DNA of 64,000 bases from Saliniradius amylolyticus (GTDB taxonomy: Bacteria > Pseudomonadota > Gammaproteobacteria > Enterobacterales > Alteromonadaceae), in the NCBI RefSeq assembly GCF_003143555.1, contig NZ_CP029347.1, positions 2,046,001 through 2,110,000 of the forward strand, in the 5' to 3' direction. Numbering within the stretch: the stretch's first letter is position 1; every line of letters starts with the position of its first letter. Shown in pieces: positions 8,189 through 16,287 of this stretch. A program made the position numbers and the translations under genes. The notes under the pieces were generated by a model that worked only from the letters and a program-made list of their open reading frames with translations, did no database searches and had not been told where the DNA came from.

Positions 8189-9706
8189 ATGAACACAGAA
8201 ATAATGACTAAAGTCCTATCCTTATTCGTTTTTGCGCTGTTATTTTCCCCACTCAGTCACGCTACCACTTATGACTGGCTGATAAAGGGAGCGACAATCA
8301 TCGATGGCTCCGGCAAGCCCGCCTACACGGCAGACGTGGGCATTAAGAAAAAGCGCATTGCCTTTATTGGTTCCGCAGACGAGAAGGTGACGGCAACAAA
8401 CACCGTCAATGCCGACGGGCGGGTGTTAACGCCAGGCTTTATCGACCTGCACTCCCACGGCTCTGCTGTCAAACAGGGCGCTTTCACCAACTTCCTCGCC
8501 ATGGGCGTGACCACCATCAGCCTGGGCCAGGATGGCTATAGCCCGGTGACGGAGGGTTTCCAAGACTGGCATCAGCAGTGGCAAGCGCAAGGTTCAGCCG
8601 TCAATATCGCCCTGTTCGTTGGCCACGGCTCCTTGCGCCGAAGCGTTGGGCTTAACGACGCCACTCCGGCTAGCCAAGCGCAAATTCTAAAGATGCAACA
8701 AACCCTGGATAAGGCCCTGGCAGACACCTTTGGCCTGTCCACGGGACTGGAATATGTGCCAGGCCTTTACGCCTCCAAGAACGAGCTGCTTACCTTGGCA
8801 AGGGTGGTGAGACAGCACGACCGGCTGATCAGCAGCCATATGCGTGATGAAAACGACGGTAAACTACTGTCCTCCATCGACGAATTGGCCCACCAGGGGC
8901 AAGCTGCCAAAGTGCATATTTCTCATTTAAAGTCGGTCTACGGTAAGGGCGCCGAACGCGGTAAGGAGATACTGGCGCATATCGAAAGCTGGCGTCACAA
9001 AGGCGTTCAAATCACCGCCGATGTATACCCTTATACTGCGAGCTATACCGGCATTGCCATTGTGTTTCCGAAATGGGCCAAGACCCAGCAGCAACTTGAG
9101 GCCTTGTCCGAAACACAGAAAGAGCAACTGGCCAGCTATCTGCGCCAGCGCGTGGCTAAGCGCAATGGGCCACAGGCCACCTTATTCGGCAGCGGTCCTT
9201 ATCAGGGGATGACACTGGCAGAGGCGGCCCTGCAAGCGGGCAAACCCTTTGAACAACTGCTTATCGAGGATATTGGCCCGGAGGGCGCCAGCGCGGCCTA
9301 TTTTATTATGGACGCCGAGTTGCAGGAGACCTTAATTCAAGGGCCCCAGGTGGCGCTCAGCTCTGACGGCAGTCCCACCATGCATCACCCAAGAGGCTAT
9401 GGCAGTTTTGCCAGGCTGATACAGGATTATGTGATAAAGAAAAAACTTTTAACCCTGCCACAAGCGGTGCACAAAGCCACCGGCCTACCCGCTAAGATAT
9501 TAGGCATTACCGACAGAGGCAGAATCGCCGTAGGCCAAAACGCCGACCTGTTATTATTTGCGCCCGACAAGGTTAAAGCCACCGCCAGCTACAGTCAGCC
9601 CCATTCTCTGGCACAAGGCTTTGATTACGTCTGGATCAATGGCCAGCTCGCCTGGCAGCAACAGCGGCAGACTGATGTACGTGCAGGCCAATGGTTGAGA
9701 CCTTAG
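8189..9706 (+). CDS. N-acyl-D-amino-acid deacylase family amidohydrolase, exported
   Basis: A 505-residue amidohydrolase-superfamily enzyme with an N-terminal signal peptide (residues about 6-25, ending SPLSHA). The metal-binding HxH is in PGFIDLHSHG (His88, His90). SHMRDEND, VHISHLKSVYGKG and SSDGSPTMHHPRGYGSF are the D-aminoacylase / dihydroorotase-like signatures. The family hydrolyses N-acyl-D-amino acids to D-amino acid plus carboxylate. Export implies action in the periplasm on acylated D-amino acids, possibly peptidoglycan- or lipid-derived. Start could be ATG 8189 or ATG 8204; the second gives a more typical signal peptide (MTKVLSLFVFALLF). A terminator separates it from the transporter gene. 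Confidence 0.87.
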   Translation: MNTEIMTKVLSLFVFALLFSPLSHATTYDWLIKGATIIDGSGKPAYTADVGIKKKRIAFIGSADEKVTATNTVNADGRVLTPGFIDLHSHGSAVKQGAFTNFLAMGVTTISLGQDGYSPVTEGFQDWHQQWQAQGSAVNIALFVGHGSLRRSVGLNDATPASQAQILKMQQTLDKALADTFGLSTGLEYVPGLYASKNELLTLARVVRQHDRLISSHMRDENDGKLLSSIDELAHQGQAAKVHISHLKSVYGKGAERGKEILAHIESWRHKGVQITADVYPYTASYTGIAIVFPKWAKTQQQLEALSETQKEQLASYLRQRVAKRNGPQATLFGSGPYQGMTLAEAALQAGKPFEQLLIEDIGPEGASAAYFIMDAELQETLIQGPQVALSSDGSPTMHHPRGYGSFARLIQDYVIKKKLLTLPQAVHKATGLPAKILGITDRGRIAVGQNADLLLFAPDKVKATASYSQPHSLAQGFDYVWINGQLAWQQQRQTDVRAGQWLRP

Positions 9707-9866
9707 CATTTCGATTAGCAGCACTGAGTACCAGAAAAGTCGATATGGTCCATCATGTATTGCGTTTCAGTGGCATTGTGTACATTACGCTCAGACCAAG
9801 AAATTGATTAATAATTAAACACGTCTATAGTCAGGGGTCGACAATAGTAATCGTCAGGAAGACAGC

Positions 9867-11075
9867 ATGAAACGCATCTATGTCGTACTCACTCTATTTA
9901 GCATAATAATGGCCTTTTCAAGCCATGGAGCGCCCGCTCCGAAGCCCTACGTGGTTAATATGCAAACCTACGATTTTGGCTTCAAAATGCCCAAAAAAAT
10001 CAAGTCAGGCTGGGTCACCTTCGATCTCAAAAACATCGGCCAGAAAACCCATTACGCCCTACTACTGAAAAAGACAGATACCGTTTCACTAGAGGCGTTT
10101 AAAGAAGGTATCGAAAACCTCGACATGCCAGGTTTTGAAGATGTGATCGAACTAGGTGGACCGGGTATGCATTCCTCCGGAAAGCAAAGTCAAACCACCG
10201 TAAAACTGGATCCCGGTCATTATGCAGCGTTTTGCGCAATAAAAACCAAAGATGGGCAAATGCATATCAAGCTGGGCATGCTGGAGTACTTCGAGGTAAC
10301 GGATACGCCTTCCAATGCTCCTGAGCCGAAAGCCGATAATCGCGTCGTTCTCGATGAATACGCGATGACACCTGACAAAGCCTTTATTCAAGGCAAACAG
10401 ACCATTGCCTTTCACCACAAAGGCAGCAGCCTGATGGACGGTCATTTGGTAAAAATAACCGAACAGTCCACCCTGGAGTCAGCGATGACTTTCATGGACA
10501 CTATTGCCGATCCCACCCCTGCGATATTCCTCGGCGGTGTTGAACAATTACCCAAAGGGCAGACCAGTTACTTAACGCTGGACCTGTCCCCCGGGGATTA
10601 CGCCTGGCTCTCTCATGAGTATGGTCGTTGGGGCATGCGCCACAAATTCAGTATTCCAGTCAAAAGCTCTCAGTCCCAAAATGAGAGAGTGGAAATCTTG
10701 CATCTCCACATGGACGACGCTAATTTCGGCCTGCCCGACAAACTTGAACCAGGTCGATACAAATTTGTTCTGGACAACCAGACTAACGAGACGCACAAAC
10801 TGACTGTACGACGAATGAAGAGCGGTAAGACCAAGCAGGATTTTATTGATGACTACCGCTATTGGGCCAAAAAAGTCCAAGCAGGCGAGCCCATCGACAG
10901 AACACCGAGTTTCAAATGGTTTAAAGTTGAGACTGATGTAGTTTCCCCTTATGACAATGATTCTATCACTGTATCCTTAGAGGACGGCTTGTACACATTT
11001 ATCTGTATGTACCAAGGCGAACAAGGCTTTCACTTTATGAATCGCAATAGTTTCGCGGCTATCACCGTTCAGTAG
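9867..11075 (+). CDS. Secreted protein with three tandem cupredoxin-like repeats, function unknown
   Basis: I do not recognise this 402-residue protein as a named gene. It has a signal peptide (residues 1-22, ending SSHGAPA) and three repeats of about 120 residues, near 25-147, 157-265 and 275-402. Each reads as a beta-sandwich with 'kxGxxxFxLxNxxxxxH' then 'LxPGxYxxxC'. Repeat 1 has a full type-1 copper ligand set: His62, Cys123, His133 and Met138 (C-x9-H-x4-M, close to the nitrite-reductase loop). Repeat 3 has His310, Cys380, His389 and Met391. Repeat 2 keeps His193 and lacks the Cys, so it is probably structural. It is likely periplasmic copper-binding or electron-transfer, which is inference. 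It stands alone between a deacylase and convergent anmK, with A/T-rich codons. Confidence 0.72.
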   Translation: MKRIYVVLTLFSIIMAFSSHGAPAPKPYVVNMQTYDFGFKMPKKIKSGWVTFDLKNIGQKTHYALLLKKTDTVSLEAFKEGIENLDMPGFEDVIELGGPGMHSSGKQSQTTVKLDPGHYAAFCAIKTKDGQMHIKLGMLEYFEVTDTPSNAPEPKADNRVVLDEYAMTPDKAFIQGKQTIAFHHKGSSLMDGHLVKITEQSTLESAMTFMDTIADPTPAIFLGGVEQLPKGQTSYLTLDLSPGDYAWLSHEYGRWGMRHKFSIPVKSSQSQNERVEILHLHMDDANFGLPDKLEPGRYKFVLDNQTNETHKLTVRRMKSGKTKQDFIDDYRYWAKKVQAGEPIDRTPSFKWFKVETDVVSPYDNDSITVSLEDGLYTFICMYQGEQGFHFMNRNSFAAITVQ

Positions 11076-11090
11076 TGACAAATTAAAGGC

Positions 11091-12293
11091 TCACCTAGGA
11101 AAGCTGATTTTCCCCATACTGGTATCCGGAATGCCGCGGGCCGGATTACCAAAGCCCGATTGGCCGCCGGCGATACATTCGTTGGCCAGTACAGCAAATA
11201 GCACCGCCTCCTTGGCGTCCGGATCGACACCGACGCTGGCCGTGGAGTCCACCGCCACGTCGGGCAACTGCTCGCGGATGCTGTCCATCAGCAATGTGTT
11301 ATGCCAGCCGCCACCACTGGCGAGCAGTCGGCAGGGTCCATCCAGAGCGCCGCTGTCTTTAATCGCCGCGACGATGGTGTCGGCGGAAAAGCGGTTCAGC
11401 GTCGCCAGTACATCCTGATGACTTATGTTTTCCGTACCTGAGCGCTGCTGAGCCCGGGCCAGATAATCCAGATTAAACAGCTCGGGTCCGGTCGTCTTTG
11501 GCACTGGCTGGCTGAAAAACTCATTCTCTTTCAGTTCAGTCAGCAGCGTAGGATTCACCTTACCGGCCAGGGCCAGCTGACTGTCTTTGTCGTAGGTCAT
11601 GGGGGCAAAATGGCGCTGCACATAGGCATCCATCAGGGTATTGCCCGGACCTACATCGGTGCTGAACACCTTAGCCGGGTCACCATCGGCAGCCAGAAAC
11701 GTAAAGTTGGCGATACCGCCCATATTCAGCAGAATGCGGTTCTCCCCCGGCTGATGGAACATCAGATAATCGCCGTATACGGCCAAAGGCGCACCTTCGC
11801 CGCCAGCGGCGATATGACGCTGACGGAAATCACTGAGCGTGATGATGCCTGTAGTACAAGCGATATGATCGCCATCGCCGATCTGTAAGGTCGCGTTGGG
11901 CTGGTCGGCCAAGCCATGCAGCGAGCGCGGGCAGTGGTAGATGGTCTGGCCGTGACTGGCGATCAGATCCACCTGCTCAGGCCCATAACCCCAGCGTGCC
12001 AGGCAATCCCTGACCATTTCACCATGCAGGCGGCCGATGGCGGCATTAAGCAAAGTCACCTGTTGTAAGTCCACCTCGCGCAACGAAAACACCTCACGCA
12101 CCGCCTGTCGATAAGTTTGGTCATAATCGCAGGTGGTGAACTCCAGCACGTCGACTTCAGTTTCTGTGCCCGCACCACGAATGCGGCAGAGCGCCACATC
12201 CAGCCCATCCAGAGAGGTTCCACTCATCAGGCCAATGACCAGACGGCTTTCGGCTTGTGCCGACTGATACAGGCGTAACAGCTCGGTGTTCAT
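11091..12293 (-). CDS. anmK: Anhydro-N-acetylmuramic acid kinase
   Basis: A 400-residue cytosolic sugar kinase. The N-terminal GLMSGTSLDGLDVALCRI is the diagnostic AnmK ATP-binding segment; HGQTIYH, LNMGGIANFT, DVGPGNTLMDAY and LLASGGGWHNTLL follow in family order. AnmK opens and phosphorylates 1,6-anhydro-N-acetylmuramic acid to MurNAc-6-phosphate in peptidoglycan recycling. It is somewhat longer than the E. coli enzyme (about 370). It is convergent with the cupredoxin-like gene (15 bases between stops). An A/T-rich stretch at 12350-12415 upstream of its ATG probably holds the promoter. The neighbouring exported D-aminoacylase could feed related cell-wall salvage, but this is speculative. 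Confidence 0.95.
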   Translation of the reverse strand: MNTELLRLYQSAQAESRLVIGLMSGTSLDGLDVALCRIRGAGTETEVDVLEFTTCDYDQTYRQAVREVFSLREVDLQQVTLLNAAIGRLHGEMVRDCLARWGYGPEQVDLIASHGQTIYHCPRSLHGLADQPNATLQIGDGDHIACTTGIITLSDFRQRHIAAGGEGAPLAVYGDYLMFHQPGENRILLNMGGIANFTFLAADGDPAKVFSTDVGPGNTLMDAYVQRHFAPMTYDKDSQLALAGKVNPTLLTELKENEFFSQPVPKTTGPELFNLDYLARAQQRSGTENISHQDVLATLNRFSADTIVAAIKDSGALDGPCRLLASGGGWHNTLLMDSIREQLPDVAVDSTASVGVDPDAKEAVLFAVLANECIAGGQSGFGNPARGIPDTSMGKISFPR

Positions 12294-12417
12294 TGTGTCT
12301 CCTCATCAGGCTGGATCGCGGTGGTTACCACATCGTCAATGATGAGAACATACTACTGAAAAAACGAATAAATAAAAAATTCCAAAAAAACTAAAAATAT
12401 ATAAATTTCACAAAGAC

Positions 12418-12441
12418 CCAGAGGCGAGTCGCCGCCTCTGG
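12418..12441 (-). terminator. Stem-loop terminator of the DUF4156 lipoprotein gene
   Basis: Nine-base arms CCAGAGGCG / CGCCTCTGG with a 6-base loop lie 20 bases past the lipoprotein stop on the minus strand. They are followed, reading minus, by a T-rich but interrupted run. Confidence 0.6.
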
Positions 12442-12461
12442 CCAACATACAACGTCCGTAA

Positions 12462-12779
12462 TCAACACTTAAATACCACAAAGCTGGCGTTACCGAACTG
12501 GGGCTGGCCTTCCATCACGATGGCATTGCCGCCCATTTTCACCGCCTCATTTTTGGCCAGGGTGACCAGATCCAGCATCACGGCCTCCTGGTCACGTTCA
12601 TAAAACGCGACTTTGTCCACAGTGCTGGTGTTGGCCAGTCCCAGACGCTGGCAGCTTTTGGCTTTCTGTTTACTGATTTCCACGACCCGATCACTGCCGG
12701 GCTCGGGGTGAATGGTACTGCAGGCAGTCAGACCGCCCAAAATCAGAGCAACAAGGGCGAACGGTCGACATTGATTCAT
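12462..12779 (-). CDS. DUF4156-family small lipoprotein
   Basis: A 105-residue protein with a lipoprotein signal (MNQCRPFALVALILGGLTAC, lipobox LTAC, predicted lipidated Cys20). The mature part has KAKSCQRLGLANTSTVDKVAF and the characteristic ending KNEAVKMGGNAIVMEG, matching the DUF4156 / RcsF-like small outer-membrane lipoprotein pattern, with a final Cys that could pair with Cys43 (KSCQ). Function is unknown in general. It appears monocistronic, divergent from the MoxR operon, and lies between anmK and that operon. Confidence 0.8.
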   Translation of the reverse strand: MNQCRPFALVALILGGLTACSTIHPEPGSDRVVEISKQKAKSCQRLGLANTSTVDKVAFYERDQEAVMLDLVTLAKNEAVKMGGNAIVMEGQPQFGNASFVVFKC

Positions 12780-12912
12780 GGTGTCTCCATTAAATTGTTG
12801 AGAAATTAAGCAATTGTGCGTTTTGTAACATTGTTTTTAAAACAGGGAACCCTATATAGGATAGCCTGTCACTATAAAGCTGAAAGCATTCGCAACATAA
12901 TCAGGACTTCCC

Positions 12913-13869
12913 ATGGCAGCAGACGCATTTAAACAACTTCAGGCCTACCTTGATTCACAGGTATTGGGTCAATCCAAGCTGACCCGCAACATTCTGATCG
13001 CCCTGCTGGCCGACGGCCACCTGCTGGTGGAAGGCCCGCCTGGACTGGCTAAAACCCGCGCGGTCAACGCACTGTCACAAGGTATTGAGGGCGAGTTTCA
13101 CCGGGTTCAGTTTACCCCTGATTTGCTACCCGCCGATCTGACCGGCACCGATATTTACCGGCCCGAAGACGGCAGTTTTGTATTTCAGCCCGGTCCGTTG
13201 TTTTATAATCTGGTCCTGGCCGATGAGATCAACCGTGCCCCGGCAAAAGTTCAGTCGGCCTTGTTAGAAGCCATGGCCGAGCGCCAAATCACCGTTGGCA
13301 ACAAAACCTATCCTTTACCAGAGCTATTCCTGGTTATGGCCACCCAGAACCCTATCGAACAGGAAGGCACCTACCCTCTGCCAGAGGCCCAGTTGGATCG
13401 CTTCCTGATGCATCTGGAGCTCGATTACCCGGGGGCCGACACCGAGCTGGAGATTCTGCGCTTAACCCGCAACGAAGCCTTACACCAAAACCCGGTTGAG
13501 CCCCCTCAACTGAGCCAGCAGGACATTTTCAAGGCCCGCAATGAATTACTGAAAATCCACCTGGATGAGAGTCTGGAGCAGTATCTGGTGCAGCTGATCA
13601 TGGCCACCCGACAGCCTAAAGCCCTGGATGACAGTTTGGATGGCTGGATCGAGTTTGGCGCCAGTCCCCGAGCCACCATTGCGCTGGATCGCTGTGCTCG
13701 CGCTCATGCCTGGCTGCAAGGGCGGGATTTCGTTGGCCCAGATGATATTCAGGCCGTATTCCACAATGTGCTGCGTCACCGCATCTTATTGAGTTACGAC
13801 GCCGAGGCAGAGGGTTTGACGCCCAACCAGGTGCTGGACCGAATTTTAGAACTGGTGGCGGTACCGTAG
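12913..13869 (+). CDS. MoxR-type AAA+ ATPase
   Basis: A 318-residue AAA+ protein with Walker A GPPGLAKT (residues 41-48), Walker B VLADEIN (101-107), sensor region MATQNPIEQEGTYPLPEAQLDRF and the C-terminal lid with ASPRATIALDRCARAHA. MoxR ATPases act as chaperones that mature or regulate VWA-domain partners; the four following genes encode the usual partners. First gene of the Bat-type operon, 9 bases before the DUF58 gene. The upstream 130 bases are promoter-like, with a TATATAGGATAGC stretch near 12852. Confidence 0.95.
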   Translation: MAADAFKQLQAYLDSQVLGQSKLTRNILIALLADGHLLVEGPPGLAKTRAVNALSQGIEGEFHRVQFTPDLLPADLTGTDIYRPEDGSFVFQPGPLFYNLVLADEINRAPAKVQSALLEAMAERQITVGNKTYPLPELFLVMATQNPIEQEGTYPLPEAQLDRFLMHLELDYPGADTELEILRLTRNEALHQNPVEPPQLSQQDIFKARNELLKIHLDESLEQYLVQLIMATRQPKALDDSLDGWIEFGASPRATIALDRCARAHAWLQGRDFVGPDDIQAVFHNVLRHRILLSYDAEAEGLTPNQVLDRILELVAVP

Positions 13870-13878
13870 GAGCTGGCT

Positions 13879-14814
13879 TTGCAGCAGATTCAACACTGGC
13901 TGGAACAACACTGCACCGACGGCGTTCATCTGAACAGCCGTGAGCTGGTGGCCTATCGGAGCCAAACACCGCTTTTGGATCTAACGCCGCAAAAGGCGAT
14001 CCAGGCTAAGCTCGCTGGCGCTTATCTGGCCAAAACCAAAGGTCGGGGCATGGAGTTTGACGAGGCCCGCCATTATCAACCTGGCGACGACATTCGCGCC
14101 ATCGACTGGCGAGTCACGGCACGCACAGGCAAGACCCACACCAAGCTGTATCGGGAAGAAAAAGAGCGGCCAGTATTCGTACTCACCGACCTGTCCGCCA
14201 GCATGCACTTTGGCACCCAGTTTATGTATAAGTCGGTACAAGCCGCTCATTTGACGGCGCTTATTGCCTGGGCCGCCAAAAAACGCGGCGATCGCATCGG
14301 TGGCCTCATCGTAAACCAGGACGATTACAAAGAGCTAAAACCTAAAACCACCAAGAAAGCCGTACTAGGCCTGATCCACGGCCTGCTGGCTATGCACCGC
14401 CCTGACAGTGACGTGCCTCAGCAAACCAGCTTCGCCGAAGCCTGCGCCCGTTTGCGCCGCATCGCTCGCCCCGGTAGTTTAGTTTTTATTATCAGTGATT
14501 TCCGTGGCCTGGATGAAGTTGCCAAACAGCACCTGTCACGCATCAGCCGCCATTGTGAACTGACAGCCTATATGGTCAGTGATCCTCTGGAGCATCATTT
14601 ACCAAGAGTGATGGTGCCGCAACAGGTGGCACTTACAGACGGCCAGCGCACCCAATCCATTATGCTGGGTGAAAAACGCACCGAGCAAGAATACGCCCAC
14701 CGTTATCAGGCTCGTCAGAATGCGATCAAACAGACCCTGCGCCAGTGCCGCAGCCAGATCATGCCCATCTCCTGCGCCGAACCGCTGGCCCGTCAACTGG
14801 GAGGACGGCGCTGA
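13879..14814 (+). CDS. DUF58 domain protein of the MoxR-Bat operon
   Basis: A 311-residue cytosolic protein with the DUF58 core GRGMEFDEARHYQPGDDIR, then AIDWRVTARTGKTHTKLYRE (residues 55-93), and a VWA-like fold with DLSASM (104-109) as the metal-site motif. It starts at TTG 13879 with AGGAG at a normal distance; no ATG fits without losing conserved N-terminal sequence. DUF58 proteins are obligate neighbours of MoxR and probably bind it. The stop overlaps the next start. Confidence 0.93.
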   Translation: MQQIQHWLEQHCTDGVHLNSRELVAYRSQTPLLDLTPQKAIQAKLAGAYLAKTKGRGMEFDEARHYQPGDDIRAIDWRVTARTGKTHTKLYREEKERPVFVLTDLSASMHFGTQFMYKSVQAAHLTALIAWAAKKRGDRIGGLIVNQDDYKELKPKTTKKAVLGLIHGLLAMHRPDSDVPQQTSFAEACARLRRIARPGSLVFIISDFRGLDEVAKQHLSRISRHCELTAYMVSDPLEHHLPRVMVPQQVALTDGQRTQSIMLGEKRTEQEYAHRYQARQNAIKQTLRQCRSQIMPISCAEPLARQLGGRR

Positions 14815-15296
14815 TGCAAGCCTCCATGCCAGAGCTTAGAGACATCCATCTGCCAGAGCCGGTAAGCTTCTGGCCCCCAGCGCCCGGTTGGTGGTTATTG
14901 GCACTACTAGCGTTCGCCCTGCTGACATTCGCCGTGCTTGCTATCAGACGCTGGCGACGACGCCGTCAGGCCCAGCGCCAAGCCAAAGCCTTATTAGCCC
15001 AGATCGACTGGCAGGGAGACCAGTGGCCACGCGAGCTCAACTCACTGTTGAAACGGGCTGCCATGGCGTACTTCCCACTTAACGATGTGGCAAGCCTGCA
15101 TTCCGGGCAGTGGCGCGAATTCCTCTGCCAGGGTTTGGCTGACAAACAGCGTGAGGCTTTTTTAGAAGATTACGCCAGGCTTCAGACCCAGCTGTATCAG
15201 CCACAAACCGACCCGCTCAGCCCAGAACCTTATCGACGCTGGGCTGAGCTTTGGCTCAAACAGGCCCTGCCACCCAAAGGAGGTGACTATGTTTGA
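14814..15296 (+). CDS. DUF4381 single-pass membrane protein of the MoxR-Bat operon
   Basis: With the ATG at 14814 (TGATG overlap with the DUF58 stop) the protein is 160 residues. It begins PELRDIHLPEPVSFWPPAPG, typical of DUF4381, followed by one hydrophobic helix (WWLLALLAFALLTFAVLAI) and a basic, then helical, cytosolic tail. A longer frame from 14745 exists but would overlap the DUF58 gene heavily and lacks family support. Role in the Bat complex is unknown; position and topology suggest an anchor for MoxR or the VWA proteins. Confidence 0.9.
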   Translation: MQASMPELRDIHLPEPVSFWPPAPGWWLLALLAFALLTFAVLAIRRWRRRRQAQRQAKALLAQIDWQGDQWPRELNSLLKRAAMAYFPLNDVASLHSGQWREFLCQGLADKQREAFLEDYARLQTQLYQPQTDPLSPEPYRRWAELWLKQALPPKGGDYV

Positions 15297-16287
15297 GTTT
15301 GCCTGGTGGTGGGTTTGGCTACTGGCGCCTATGCCCATACTCGCTCGTTTATTGCCGCCGCTAAAGCAGGGTCAACAGGCGGCCCTTAGAGTCCCAGCGT
15401 TAGAAACAGGTTTACAGGCCGGCGAGCAAGCCAAAGGCCGAAACTGGCTGCGGTTGACTATCGCCCTGCTTATCTGGCTGTGTCTGCTGGCCGCCGCGGC
15501 AAGGCCACAATGGTTGGGCGAGCCGGTCAACATTCCCGCCGAGGGCCGGGATCTTATGGTGGCGGTGGATCTGTCGGGCAGTATGGAGGCGGAGGATATG
15601 CGCATCAACGGTCAGGAGGTCAACCGCCTGACCATGATCAAATACGTACTGGCTGATTTTATCGAACGCCGGGTGGGAGACCGCCTGGGACTGATTCTGT
15701 TTGCCGATACCGCTTATACACAAGCGCCTCTGACGCACGACAGGGACACGGTCCAACAGCTGCTGAAAGAGTCTGTGATTGGGCTGGTGGGTGACCGTAC
15801 CGCTATCGGTGATGCCATTGGCCTGGCGGTAAAGCGTTTTGAGCAGCGCGAAGAGTCTAACCGGGTCCTCATTCTGCTTACTGACGGCCAGAATACTGCC
15901 GGTAATATCACCCCGGCGCAGGCCAAACAACTGGCCATGGACGCCGGTGTTACCATTTACACCATCGGTGTGGGTGCCGACGAGATGTTGGTGCAAAGCT
16001 TTTTCGGCACCCGCAGGATCAATCCTTCACAAGAGTTGGATGAACGTATGCTCACCGATCTGGCCAGAAGCACCGGGGGGCAATATTTCCGTGCCCGAGA
16101 TACACAGGAGCTGGAGCAGATCTACCAGCGTCTCGATCAGTTAGAGCCGGTAGAGCGCGACAACCGCCAGATGCGCCCTCAGTCGGCGCTGTTTTACTGG
16201 CCGTTATCGGCTGCCCTATTGTTAACCCTAATGATGGTAGTCATGCCCCTGTTGCGTTGGCTGTTGGCCCGCTGGAGGTCTTCCTGA
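15289..16287 (+). CDS. BatA-like VWA membrane protein
   Basis: A 332-residue protein from ATG 15289, chosen because AAGGAGGTG ends a few bases upstream; a GTG at 15283 is also possible. The order is N-terminal membrane helix (about 4-20), second helix (about 53-71), VWA domain with complete MIDAS DLSGS (94-98) and later TDGQ, then a C-terminal helix pair near 305-330. It is the BatA-type partner of MoxR, presenting its VWA domain to the periplasm, linked to envelope stress or aerotolerance in Bacteroides and others. It overlaps the upstream gene by 8 bases. Confidence 0.93.
   Translation: MFEFAWWWVWLLAPMPILARLLPPLKQGQQAALRVPALETGLQAGEQAKGRNWLRLTIALLIWLCLLAAAARPQWLGEPVNIPAEGRDLMVAVDLSGSMEAEDMRINGQEVNRLTMIKYVLADFIERRVGDRLGLILFADTAYTQAPLTHDRDTVQQLLKESVIGLVGDRTAIGDAIGLAVKRFEQREESNRVLILLTDGQNTAGNITPAQAKQLAMDAGVTIYTIGVGADEMLVQSFFGTRRINPSQELDERMLTDLARSTGGQYFRARDTQELEQIYQRLDQLEPVERDNRQMRPQSALFYWPLSAALLLTLMMVVMPLLRWLLARWRSS

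Noticed and set aside
14745-14813. Longer start for the DUF4381 gene
   Set aside because: It would overlap the DUF58 gene by 70 bases and the extra residues resemble no family member; the ATG at 14814 gives a TGATG overlap and a typical N-terminus.
16257-16286. TTG start 30 bases earlier for the BatB/C fusion
   Set aside because: The ATG at 16287 has GGAGG upstream and the expected overlap with the BatA stop.
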